A stretch of 64,000 nt of DNA from Thalassotalea euphylliae (GTDB taxonomy: Bacteria > Pseudomonadota > Gammaproteobacteria > Enterobacterales > Alteromonadaceae). The DNA lies in contig NZ_QUOT01000001.1 in the NCBI RefSeq assembly GCF_003390375.1, forward strand, positions 434,001 to 498,000. Reading direction: 5' to 3'. Shown in pieces: positions 8,389-16,064 of the stretch (position 1 is the stretch's first letter; each line of letters opens with the position of its first letter). A model generated the notes under the pieces. That model was not told the DNA's origin. It worked only from the letters and a program-made list of their open reading frames with translations, and made no database searches. Both the position numbers and the translations under genes were made by a program.

Positions 8389-9474
8389 CTAATCAATAGC
8401 CATGTATTTTTCTACAATTTTACGAGTTGCAGGTACATTTATTAGCTTATTAATTTCTTTCTCTAGTGCAACATCATCAATTCTTTGCGACTGACGCAGC
8501 ATAATTAATTGGCTTAGTTTATTGGCATCATAATTAGCCGCCGCTACAGGGTGTTTGTCTTTAACCGACATGAGCTGAGTAACGTTAGTGGCTTTTATCT
8601 GCACGGCAAGTGGCAACAAAACACTTTCAGGCAACTGCCATGTTTTTGCAATAATATAAGTAAGCTTAATTGAATACTTATCGATAATTTGCTTGAGCAC
8701 TAAGGCATTTGGTCTGCAATCAGGATCAACCCAACTAAAGGCCTCTACCATCAATTGGAAAAGCACCATTTCACCAAGATTTCTAATTAAGCCGACAAAA
8801 TAAGCGCTAGCAGCCGCTTCTGGAGCTTGGCGTTTAACTATTTCCTGCGTGAAATCAGCTGTATTTTGACTGTGCTGCCAAATTCGCTCACCGAACTGTT
8901 TGAAATAGGCACTGGTAACGGGCTTGTAACCATTTATGTAGCCATAAATCGCCCCTTCCAGCAGACCAGCAGTACCCACGGTAACAAACGCAGTTTTTAG
9001 ATCAGTAATATCTTTGGTGCCACGTTTATATTTTGTTGTATTAGCCAACTTAATAACATCCGCAGCGATGGTTGGTTCTGCAGCAATAATTTTTAAAAGA
9101 TAATCGGTATCAAAATCACCGGATGATAACTGATTAGCAAGATCGGTAATCGTCGCTGGCATCACTGGCAGCTCGTTAATAATTGCCTTTGCCTGTGTGG
9201 TAATGATTGTCTCAATTTGCTGTTTAACAAATTGACTGATTTCATCAACGTGACTGCCCGTCACTTCTGAATTAAATAAGTAATTGGTGAACGCTTGACC
9301 AAGTTCAAAACGAATAGAAGGTATAGAAGACGCTGATACGTTTTGTTGAGCTTCATTGGGTGAAGTAGCATCTACCTCCGTAGTTGCCTTGCTTTGGGCG
9401 AACGCTTCATAATTAGGTTTTTTCTGTGATTTAGCTAGCGTAGGAAAAGCTGATTTAATTAATTTACGAAACAC
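8389..9474 (-). CDS. HDOD domain protein
   Basis: A 361-residue cytoplasmic protein with an HDOD domain, a catalytically degenerate HD-fold module found in signalling proteins. The domain covers roughly residues 100-310: LPVMPATITDLANQLSSGDFDTDYLLKIIAAEPTIAADVIKLAN, then TDLKTAFVTVGTAGLLEGA, then the helix with AAASAYFVGLIRNLGEMVLF. No GGDEF, EAL or receiver domain accompanies it. The N-terminal 60 residues are low complexity. It lies alone between tRNA-Ser copies 2 and 3. The role (often motility, biofilm or stress signalling in related proteins) is not shown by the sequence. Confidence 0.88.
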   Translation of the reverse strand: MFRKLIKSAFPTLAKSQKKPNYEAFAQSKATTEVDATSPNEAQQNVSASSIPSIRFELGQAFTNYLFNSEVTGSHVDEISQFVKQQIETIITTQAKAIINELPVMPATITDLANQLSSGDFDTDYLLKIIAAEPTIAADVIKLANTTKYKRGTKDITDLKTAFVTVGTAGLLEGAIYGYINGYKPVTSAYFKQFGERIWQHSQNTADFTQEIVKRQAPEAAASAYFVGLIRNLGEMVLFQLMVEAFSWVDPDCRPNALVLKQIIDKYSIKLTYIIAKTWQLPESVLLPLAVQIKATNVTQLMSVKDKHPVAAANYDANKLSQLIMLRQSQRIDDVALEKEINKLINVPATRKIVEKYMAID

Positions 9475-9650
9475 AAAGATAAAGCCTGTGAATGATTGAA
9501 AACACTAACAATTCCATTGTCTACGAATAAGGTTTACAAATAGTGAATCCTTCAAGAAACTAATTGCTGCTTAATGAAATGATTTGCGAAACAGCGCGGA
9601 GAATAGTAACACAATCTGTAGGGACTATTTGTAAACAAAAAGTAAAAGAT

Positions 9651-9680
9651 AAAAAAAAACCTCGCATTTGCGAGGTTTTA
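9651..9680 (-). terminator. Terminator of tRNA-Ser copy 3
   Basis: The stem CCTCGC / GCGAGG with an ATTT loop is followed, on the minus strand, by a run of T. It differs from the terminator of copies 1 and 2. Confidence 0.85.
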
Positions 9681-9685
9681 GAATA

Positions 9686-9776
9686 TGGCGGTGAGATAGG
9701 GATTTGAACCCTAGAGGGGCTACAAACCCCTGCCGGTTTTCAAGACCGGTGCTTTCGACCACTCAGCCATCTCACC
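9686..9776 (-). tRNA. tRNA-Ser(UGA), copy 3
   Basis: Identical over 91 bases to the two other copies, anticodon TGA. Confidence 0.97.
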
Positions 9777-9781
9777 AAATT

Positions 9782-9800
9782 GTTCCCTTTGCTTGGGAAC
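9782..9800 (-). other. Leader hairpin before tRNA-Ser copy 3
   Basis: GTTCCC / GGGAAC inverted repeat, identical to those of copies 1 and 2. Confidence 0.6.
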
Positions 9801-9807
9801 GAGGCGC

Positions 9808-9836
9808 ATATTAAAGTGTTGATATTCGCTTGTAAA
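9808..9836 (-). promoter_or_regulatory. Promoter of tRNA-Ser copy 3
   Basis: -35 TTTACA, 17-base spacer, -10 TAATAT and discriminator GCGCC. This is the best -10 of the three copies. Confidence 0.75.
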
Positions 9837-9915
9837 GCGTTAATGTTAAAATTAATTTTGTTTGCTTTCATTTTGAGCAAAGCTATTATTTTTAAAGCAA
9901 AAAGGCCAAAAATTA

Positions 9916-10509
9916 ATGAATAAATGTCGCTGCCCTTGGCTAGATGAATCTAAACCAGATTATGTAAAGTACCATGATGAAGAATGGGGAGTACCTGTTA
10001 AAGAAGACCAAAAGCTTTTTGAGTTTCTCGTTTTAGAGTCGGCACAGGCAGGCTTAAGTTGGTATACCATATTGAAACGCCGTGAACACTATCGAACAGC
10101 CTTCGCAAATTACGATGTTAACGCGGTTAGCCAACTTACTGAGGATGACGTAGAAAAGTTAATGCTAAATGACGGTATTATTCGCAATCGCAAGAAAATA
10201 GAGGCTGCAATAAACAACGCCACCCGCTTTATTGAGATACAACAAGAATTTGGCAGCTTTGCCAACTATCAATGGTCGTTTGTAGGTAATAAAACCATAG
10301 TCAATGCCCCAAAACAATTAAGCGACTACCCCGTGACAACAGAAATTTCAGATAAGCTAGCGAAAGACATGAAAAAGCGCGGTTTTAAATTTCTCGGTTC
10401 AACAACTATTTACGCGCACATGCAAGCCTGTGGCATGGTTAACGATCATTCGGTAGACTGTTTCAGAAGAAAACAAATAATTGATCTCTTTCAGCAAGAA
10501 ATAGCGTAG
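9916..10509 (+). CDS. tag: DNA-3-methyladenine glycosylase I
   Basis: Excises 3-methyladenine from alkylated DNA, the first step of base excision repair. The 197 residues match the family length. The zinc-binding residues are visible: Cys4 in MNKCRCPW, the His of YVKYHDEEWG, and the His and Cys of NDHSVDC near the end. The base-binding segment FEFLVLESAQAGLSWYTILKRRE lies at about residues 34-57. ATG start, with an AAAAGG run upstream. It stands alone between tRNA-Ser copy 3 and the BI-1 gene. Confidence 0.96.
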   Translation: MNKCRCPWLDESKPDYVKYHDEEWGVPVKEDQKLFEFLVLESAQAGLSWYTILKRREHYRTAFANYDVNAVSQLTEDDVEKLMLNDGIIRNRKKIEAAINNATRFIEIQQEFGSFANYQWSFVGNKTIVNAPKQLSDYPVTTEISDKLAKDMKKRGFKFLGSTTIYAHMQACGMVNDHSVDCFRRKQIIDLFQQEIA

Positions 10510-10621
10510 TAATTTTAAAATCTGCGTGCCATAATATGTCACGCATTGACAATCTGGGCTTGAACTTTTTGTTATTGCCCAAATCTACATAATTAGAAAA
10601 TAAGTTCATAGAGGAAAGTTT

Positions 10622-11290
10622 ATGCAAACAAATATGAATCTAGGTACTGCAAGTCAAAGTAGTGCTATTGAAATTAATAAGGTATTGCGAAATACCTACA
10701 TGCTTTTAGGCATGACCTTAGCGTTTAGTGCGGTTACCGCTGGTGTTTCAATGGCCATGAATTTATCGCATATGGCTGCTTTAGTCATGACGCTTGTTGC
10801 TTTTGGTTTACTATTTGTTGTTAACAAGCAAGCAGACAAAGCCAACGGTATTTTCTGGATTTTTGCTTTCACTGGCTTAATGGGCGCCTCACTAGGGCCA
10901 TTACTTAATATGTATGCTGCTCTACCTGGTGGCCCATCATTAATTATGCAAGCGTTAGGCGGCACGGCATTAATTTTCTTTGCTTTGTCAGGCTACGCAC
11001 TAACAAGTAAGAAAGACTTCTCATTTATGGGTGGTTTCTTAATGGTTGGCTTAATTGTGGTATTAATCGCTGGTATCGCGAATATCTTCTTCGCTATTCC
11101 TGCAGTATCACTAGCGTTAAACGCTGCGATTGTGATGATTATGTCTGGTTTAATTTTATTCGATACTAGCCGCATTATTCACGGCGGTGAGCGCAACTAT
11201 ATTCGCGCTACAGTGTCGTTATACCTAAACATTTACAACTTGTTTGTTAGCCTACTTCAACTATTAGGCGCATTTAATTCAGACGATTAA
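10622..11290 (+). CDS. BAX inhibitor-1 family membrane protein (YccA-like)
   Basis: A 222-residue integral membrane protein of the BI-1/UPF0005 family. It has seven hydrophobic helices, from NTYMLLGMTLAFSAVTAGVSMAM to NIYNLFVSLLQLLGAF. The family signatures are DTSRIIHGGERNYI and the C-terminal LYLNIYNLFVSLLQLL. E. coli YccA binds and modulates the FtsH protease, and YccA lies beside tusE there too. Here the tus genes follow directly, which supports the YccA assignment. The ATG is preceded by GAGGAAAG. The terminator after it separates it from tusDCBE. Confidence 0.9.
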   Translation: MQTNMNLGTASQSSAIEINKVLRNTYMLLGMTLAFSAVTAGVSMAMNLSHMAALVMTLVAFGLLFVVNKQADKANGIFWIFAFTGLMGASLGPLLNMYAALPGGPSLIMQALGGTALIFFALSGYALTSKKDFSFMGGFLMVGLIVVLIAGIANIFFAIPAVSLALNAAIVMIMSGLILFDTSRIIHGGERNYIRATVSLYLNIYNLFVSLLQLLGAFNSDD

Positions 11291-11315
11291 TTCTGAATTG
11301 ATATTAATATATAAT

Positions 11316-11345
11316 AAAGCCCCGTTTTAAAACGGGGCTTTTTTT
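11316..11345 (+). terminator. Terminator after the BI-1 gene
   Basis: A 12-bp self-complementary stem AAGCCCCGTTTT / AAAACGGGGCTT is followed by a T run. Confidence 0.92.
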
Positions 11346-11388
11346 ATTTGCGACTTTTACTTTATGACAACGAGCTATTAGGAAATCT

Positions 11389-11754
11389 GTGTCTGTTTAT
11401 ACTTTGGTAGTGACTACCCCGCCCCATCAGAACAATACCGCCACGGTAATTGAATTTGCAGAATCAATTTTAACGGCTGGGCATCAAATTAATGGTATTT
11501 TTTTCTATCAAGACGGTGTGCTTAATGCGAGCACATTAACGTCAATACCTAACGATGAATTCCAAGCGCCAGCCGCTTTTGTGAAACTTCTTAACGATCA
11601 CCAAGTAGCGCTACATTTGTGTATAACTGCGGGTGAGAAACGCGGTTTAACCGATCAAGATGGTGTAATAAATATAAATCCAGCATTTACCGTATCTGGT
11701 TTGGGAGAAATGGTAGAACTGACATCTACAGCAGATAAGGTGATTCAGTTATGA
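11389..11754 (+). CDS. tusD: Sulfurtransferase TusD
   Basis: Part of the TusBCD complex, which relays persulfide sulfur from TusA to TusE for 2-thiouridine synthesis at tRNA position 34 by MnmA. The protein has 121 residues in a DsrE fold. The sulfur-carrying Cys is in LHLCITAGEKRG near residue 70. The start is GTG with AGGAAA upstream; the stop overlaps the tusC ATG by four bases (ATGA type), a sign of translational coupling. The order tusD-C-B-E here is continuous. Confidence 0.94.
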   Translation: MSVYTLVVTTPPHQNNTATVIEFAESILTAGHQINGIFFYQDGVLNASTLTSIPNDEFQAPAAFVKLLNDHQVALHLCITAGEKRGLTDQDGVININPAFTVSGLGEMVELTSTADKVIQL

Positions 11755-12113
11755 GTTCAACTTCACTAGCCGTTATTAATACGAAAGCGCCTTTTGCGAC
11801 TAGTCATGGTAAAGATGCGTTAAATCTCGCACTTATCTTTGGCAGTTATGAGCAACAAATATCGCTATTTTTTATTGGCGATGGTGTTTTCCAGTTACTT
11901 CAACAGTGCGATGGTAATACGTTAAACGTAAAAGACTTTACCAAAACTTTCGCGGCATTGTCGTTCTACGATATAGAAAACGTTTATGTCAGCCAAGAAT
12001 CATTAACTAAACGCTCATTAAACAATAGCTTATTAATTGATGGCGTAGAGGTTTTATCTGATGATGTAATTCAGCAACATCTTAGTCAACACAGCGCAGT
12101 GTTAACATTCTAA
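11751..12113 (+). CDS. tusC: Sulfurtransferase complex subunit TusC
   Basis: A 120-residue DsrF-like subunit of TusBCD. It begins SLAVINTKAPFATSHGKDALNLALIFGSYEQ, the usual TusC opening, and has the segment ISLFFIGDGVFQLLQ. It overlaps tusD by four bases and is followed by tusB after 10 bases, so it is translated with them. No catalytic Cys is expected in this subunit, and the sulfur-carrying residue is in TusD. The call rests on the opening segment and on position. Confidence 0.93.
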   Translation: MSSTSLAVINTKAPFATSHGKDALNLALIFGSYEQQISLFFIGDGVFQLLQQCDGNTLNVKDFTKTFAALSFYDIENVYVSQESLTKRSLNNSLLIDGVEVLSDDVIQQHLSQHSAVLTF

Positions 12114-12123
12114 AGGTTTATCA

Positions 12124-12417
12124 ATGGCAAGTTTGCACCTTATCCGATCATCTTCATTTAGCAGCGATAGCTTTACGAATGCGTTAACTGTGATGAAAAG
12201 TAGTGACCGAATTATTTTATTAGACGACGGCGTTTACAGCGTTAATCACCCTATCCTACAAAACGCTTTAGCCTTAGTTGGCAAAGAAAGCCTTTTTGTG
12301 ATCGAGCATCACTACTTGGCAAGAGGTTTAGTGACTGATGATGCGTTGAATTTTATCTCAATGGCCGCACTCGTTGCACTGACTGAATCTGCAAATCAAA
12401 TTATTACATGGCAATAG
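12124..12417 (+). CDS. tusB: Sulfurtransferase complex subunit TusB
   Basis: The smallest subunit of TusBCD, 97 residues in a DsrH fold. The start MASLHLIRSSSF and the segment RIILLDDGVYSV are typical of the family (TusB usually has an ILLxxDGV strand). It is spaced 10 bases after tusC with a GGTTTATC leader and is followed one base later by tusE. Assigned mainly from its position in a complete tusDCBE set together with the conserved DDGVY strand. Confidence 0.92.
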   Translation: MASLHLIRSSSFSSDSFTNALTVMKSSDRIILLDDGVYSVNHPILQNALALVGKESLFVIEHHYLARGLVTDDALNFISMAALVALTESANQIITWQ

Positions 12418-12418
12418 T

Positions 12419-12745
12419 ATGCAATTTAACAATCAAACAATAGAACTCGATAAACACGGCTATTTAATCGATTTTCAACAATGGAGTGAGGAACTCGCAC
12501 CTGAATTGGCAAAACAAGACGATGTAGAGTTGACCGAGGCGCATTGGGAAGTGATCCGCTTTGTGCGCGAATTTTATGTGAAATTTAACACTTCGCCAGC
12601 AATTCGCGCGCTAACTAAGGCAATGAAAGAAGAATTCGGTGAAGAAAAGGCAAACAGCCGTTACTTGTATCGATTGTTTCCCGAGGGGCCTGCAAAACAA
12701 GCAACAAAATACGCAGGCTTACCAAAACCTGCGCGTTGTATTTAG
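12419..12745 (+). CDS. tusE: Sulfurtransferase TusE (DsrC family)
   Basis: Accepts sulfur from TusD and passes it to MnmA on tRNA. It is 108 residues long and of DsrC type: GYLIDFQQWSEELAPELAKQDDVELTEAHWEVI is followed by KFNTSPAIRALTKAMKEE and RLFPEGPAKQATKYAGLPKP. The penultimate Cys of ARCI is the sulfur-carrying residue. In E. coli tusE is near yccA and apart from tusBCD; here all four are contiguous. The start is ATG directly after the tusB stop. Confidence 0.95.
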   Translation: MQFNNQTIELDKHGYLIDFQQWSEELAPELAKQDDVELTEAHWEVIRFVREFYVKFNTSPAIRALTKAMKEEFGEEKANSRYLYRLFPEGPAKQATKYAGLPKPARCI

Positions 12746-12778
12746 TTTGCTAAGGTCAGTGAACAATTTAAGCAAAAC

Positions 12779-12979
12779 TTAGACTCTGATATTAATATTA
12801 TTACCCGAGCTCGCTGTCGGCGGGCTTACTTGGCCACCAGCAAGGCTAGACTCGATGAGATCAACAGCGATCTGGCCTTCCACTTCTGTTTGACTATTTT
12901 CTCGCTGTGCACCTTTTACTTCGAGTGCGTTTCCGCCATCCACATTCACTGGTGTTGAAGAACCGATGGTTAAAGCCAT
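12779..12979 (-). CDS. Small hypothetical protein
   Basis: A 66-residue protein with a good ribosome-binding site (GAGAGGTAG, four bases before ATG), which supports it being real. It is rich in Ser, Gly, Asn and Val, has no hydrophobic helix and no cysteine. A short amphipathic stretch, EGQIAVDLIESSLAGG, occurs at about residues 34-49. I do not recognise the family. It is convergent with tusE and stands alone. Confidence 0.6.
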   Translation of the reverse strand: MALTIGSSTPVNVDGGNALEVKGAQRENSQTEVEGQIAVDLIESSLAGGQVSPPTASSGNNINIRV

Positions 12980-13143
12980 AACTACCTCTCATTACATGAC
13001 AATGTTAACACGTTAGTGTCCCTGTTCTATTTATCGGAAAAACTACGCAAAGCTTTAGCATTTATGATGGCTAACTCAGTGAATATTTCCTTAAAACCAC
13101 TTTGACTATTTTTAAATAGGCAGCTAAAGCTTCAACACATACA

Positions 13144-13167
13144 AAAAAAGCGCCGAAGCGCTTTTTT
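13144..13167 (-). terminator. Terminator of the long-form GAPDH gene
   Basis: AAAAAAGCGC / GCGCTTTTTT with a four-base loop, 24 bases past the stop at 13191. Confidence 0.9.
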
Positions 13168-13190
13168 AATCGTGAACCATAGATGAAAGC

Positions 13191-14642
13191 TTATGCTGCG
13201 GGTAAGTTTGGTACAAAGATACCCGCCATTTCTTGCATAACACGTACAACTTGGCAACTGTAGCCAAATTCATTGTCGTACCATACGTATAATACGGCGC
13301 GATCTTCATCAACAATGGTTGCTTGAGAATCAACAACACCCGCATAACGAGAACCAACTAAATCCGTTGATACAATTTCAGTTGACGCTGTGTAATCTAC
13401 TTGGTTCTGCAAATCTGAGTTTAATGAAATATCACGTAGGTAATCATTTAAACCATCAGTGGTAGTTGCTTCTTTAAGGTTTAAATTCATGATTGCCATA
13501 GAAACATTTGGCGTAGGAACGCGAATCGCGTTACCTGTTAACAAACCTTTTAATTCAGGCAATGCTTTAGCAACCGCTTTAGCTGCACCTGTAGAAGTAA
13601 TAACCATGTTAAGTGGCGCACTGCGACCACGACGCGGCGACTTGTGGTAGTTATCAATTAAGTTTTGGTCGTTAGTGTACGAGTGAACCGTTTCTACGTG
13701 GCCGTTTTTAATACCAAACTTATCGTTTACCGCTTTAAGTACAGGTGTGATTGCATTGGTTGTACAACTAGCCGCTGACACAATTTTATCTTCAGCTAAG
13801 ATCATATCGTGGTTTACACCGTAAACAATGTTCTTGATATCACCTTTAGCTGGTGCCGTTAATAATACTTTAGCCACACCGTTTGATTGCAAGTGCTGGC
13901 CTAGACCTTCTTCGTCTGACCAAATACCTGTATTATCAACTACTAGCGCATTGTTAATACCGTATGCAGTGTAATCAACATCAGCTGGTGATTTTGCGTA
14001 GATAACTTGAATGAAAGCACCGTTAGCTTTGATAACGTTGTTTTCTTCATCAATAGTAATACTACCGTTAAACGAACCATGTACAGAATCGCGACGAAGT
14101 AAGCTAGCACGTTTCGCTAAATCACCTTCTTTACCTGGGCGAATAACAATGGCGCGTAAACGTAATTTTGACGAAGGGCCCGTTTTTTCAATTAATAAAC
14201 GAGCAAGTAAACGACCGATACGGCCAAAACCATAAAGCACAACATCTTGCGCTGCTGGCTCTTCACTATTGACAGCTAAACTGTCAGCAAGTTCTTTTTC
14301 TAAGTACTGCTCAATCGTTAAACCATTCGCACCACCTAAAAATAGGTAATTGTAAGCAAGTTTACCAATATCAACGCGCGCTGGTGATAATGACATCTTG
14401 GTTAACGCTTCTAAAAATGGGAAACTCTCACGTAAGCGTAATTTACTTTCTTCGTGTAATGCGACAGACTTGTGTGCTTTGACGATATCAATGGCCGAAG
14501 CATTAACGAGAGAACGACCATAAACAGCAACTTCAATTCCTTTGTTGCGGAATAGTTGGCTGATAATAGGTAACATATTTTCGGCGAATGTTTGGCGCTC
14601 TTGCCAGCTTGCTTGATATTGTTCCTCAAGATGAGAAGTCAT
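13191..14642 (-). CDS. Glyceraldehyde-3-phosphate dehydrogenase, long form
   Basis: A second GAPDH in the window, 483 residues against 331 for GapA. It has an extra N-terminal region of about 125 residues (MTSHLEEQYQASWQERQTF onward) before the Rossmann motif VVLYGFGRIGRLLARLL. The active-site Cys is in SAASCTTNAITP near residue 293, followed by HSYTNDQNLIDNYHKSPRRGRSAP and the C-terminal WYDNEFGYSCQVVR. Long-form GAPDHs of this kind occur in Pseudomonas and Shewanella and are usually assigned a gluconeogenic or NADP-linked role; that is family knowledge. It has its own terminator and no operon partner. Confidence 0.93.
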   Translation of the reverse strand: MTSHLEEQYQASWQERQTFAENMLPIISQLFRNKGIEVAVYGRSLVNASAIDIVKAHKSVALHEESKLRLRESFPFLEALTKMSLSPARVDIGKLAYNYLFLGGANGLTIEQYLEKELADSLAVNSEEPAAQDVVLYGFGRIGRLLARLLIEKTGPSSKLRLRAIVIRPGKEGDLAKRASLLRRDSVHGSFNGSITIDEENNVIKANGAFIQVIYAKSPADVDYTAYGINNALVVDNTGIWSDEEGLGQHLQSNGVAKVLLTAPAKGDIKNIVYGVNHDMILAEDKIVSAASCTTNAITPVLKAVNDKFGIKNGHVETVHSYTNDQNLIDNYHKSPRRGRSAPLNMVITSTGAAKAVAKALPELKGLLTGNAIRVPTPNVSMAIMNLNLKEATTTDGLNDYLRDISLNSDLQNQVDYTASTEIVSTDLVGSRYAGVVDSQATIVDEDRAVLYVWYDNEFGYSCQVVRVMQEMAGIFVPNLPAA

Positions 14643-14810
14643 TACTTAAACCTTATATTTCCATGAAGTGATCGTTTGACTATTATCAATGTTTTAATAT
14701 GACGTTATGATTAATAATAGCTACTTGCTTGATGCGGCGGACATTGTAATGCACAGTGAAAGTTTTCGCTACCACCTACATAAAAATTTCCAAGTTTACT
14801 TGAGTATTAA

Positions 14811-15611
14811 ATGAAGCATTTACCCTTACTACTACTTTCTCCTTTGCTGCTAATGGCTTGCGATACAGGACCAGATCTCGCGAAAATATGCAAAGAATCG
14901 CCAGCTATGTGCGAAGAGTTTATTGAAGATACTTGGTGTAAGAAAGAACGTGTAAAAACAATTTATCACAACTACGCACTTACACAGACAGGTGCAGATA
15001 AGCAAAAGTTCGATTTGTTAATCGCTTACGAAGAGTATGCTGCTTGTATGGATCACGCTTCGCAAATAGAACATATCAAACTCAAGTACAAAAAACGTAA
15101 CCGTATTGATAATGCAATAAAAGCAAAAGAGCGTATCAAGCAGCTAAGTGAAGAAACACTGCGCTCTGAACACCCCGAGTTATTGTTTTATCACTGGTCA
15201 CGGTATTTAAATGAAGGCGCGCTCGCAAAATTTTTAGCGATGGAAGGAAGTAAAGCATTAGAAACCGCGGCTTCACAATTTAACTTGGCCACTTATTATA
15301 TTAAACGCGATCCTGATAAAACCTTAGATCTGCTATTTCATGCATTGGAATTGCAACCCGATGATTCGCCTGTAAACACTGAGATATTCAAGTCAATTAC
15401 GACAATATTTACTGATAAAGAGGAGTTTAAACAGGCATATATTTGGCTAAAAATACTCACCCTTTACGATCCTGAAGATATTGATAGTAGTGAGCAAGGA
15501 TTAATGGCATTTGCGCAGTTCCATAAGTTGGATGCTGACTTTCTCGATAAGGTCGCGAGCGCAACCTTAGATAAGATCACCGATGGTACCTTTACTGCTC
15601 CACGCCATTAG
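14811..15611 (+). CDS. DUF2989-like lipoprotein
   Basis: A 266-residue predicted lipoprotein with signal MKHLPLLLLSPLLLMAC. The mature start ICKESPAMCEEFIEDTWCKKERVKTI, with its spaced cysteines and WC pair, resembles DUF2989 lipoproteins of Vibrio and Shewanella (from memory). The remainder is helical and TPR-like (SQFNLATYYIKRDPDKTLDLLFHALELQPDDSPV). No function is known. Its stop codon lies in the right base of a 14-bp perfect hairpin, described separately. Confidence 0.75.
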   Translation: MKHLPLLLLSPLLLMACDTGPDLAKICKESPAMCEEFIEDTWCKKERVKTIYHNYALTQTGADKQKFDLLIAYEEYAACMDHASQIEHIKLKYKKRNRIDNAIKAKERIKQLSEETLRSEHPELLFYHWSRYLNEGALAKFLAMEGSKALETAASQFNLATYYIKRDPDKTLDLLFHALELQPDDSPVNTEIFKSITTIFTDKEEFKQAYIWLKILTLYDPEDIDSSEQGLMAFAQFHKLDADFLDKVASATLDKITDGTFTAPRH

Positions 15612-15624
15612 GAGCAGTAAAGGT
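15588..15624 (+). other. Perfect 14-bp hairpin spanning the stop of the DUF2989-like gene
   Basis: ACCTTTACTGCTCC and GGAGCAGTAAAGGT flank a nine-base loop. The TAG stop (15609-15611) sits at the loop and right-arm border. No T run follows, so it is not a standard terminator. It may protect the mRNA 3' end or act on the opposite strand, where msrB ends 53 bases away. Confidence 0.6.
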
Positions 15625-15676
15625 GTTCTCTATTCCCGAAGGTGCTAGCTATTATTCGTCGTTTGATTAGTCTGAA

Positions 15677-16054
15677 CTAAAGCTCTTGTTCAAAAACCAA
15701 ACTCAAAGAGTTCACGCAATAACGCTTACCCGTAGGCGCAGGGCCGTCATCAAATACATGGCCAAGGTGTGAGTCACAATGCTTACACTGAATTTCAACC
15801 CTTACCATATTGTGAGTCAAATCTTCCAAGTACGCGACATTATCATCTAAACAATCGTAAAAACTTGGCCAACCGCACCCAGCATTAAATTTTGTTGCTG
15901 ACGAAAACAATGGCCGTTCACAACAGGCACAATGGTAATTCCCTTCAAGCCAGTGATCATTATATTTGCCCGTAAAAGGCCGTTCAGTCGCCGCTAAGCG
16001 ACACACAGCATAAGCTTCTGGACTCAATTTATCTTTATAATGATCTTGGCTCAT
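15677..16054 (-). CDS. msrB: Peptide methionine (R)-S-oxide reductase
   Basis: Reduces methionine-R-sulfoxide in proteins. The product has 125 residues from the ATG at 16054 (MSQDHYKDKLSPEAY). The longer frame to 16105 would overlap gnd and adds an unrelated 17-residue extension. Zinc-binding CxxC pairs are in CACCERPLF and CKHCDSHLGHVF, and the catalytic Cys is in KRYCVNSLSL near the end. The substrate-binding FNAGCGWPSFY is present. It lies 10 bases after gnd on the same strand, so it may be cotranscribed. Confidence 0.94.
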   Translation of the reverse strand: MSQDHYKDKLSPEAYAVCRLAATERPFTGKYNDHWLEGNYHCACCERPLFSSATKFNAGCGWPSFYDCLDDNVAYLEDLTHNMVRVEIQCKHCDSHLGHVFDDGPAPTGKRYCVNSLSLVFEQEL

Positions 16055-16064
16055 ATTCTGCCTA

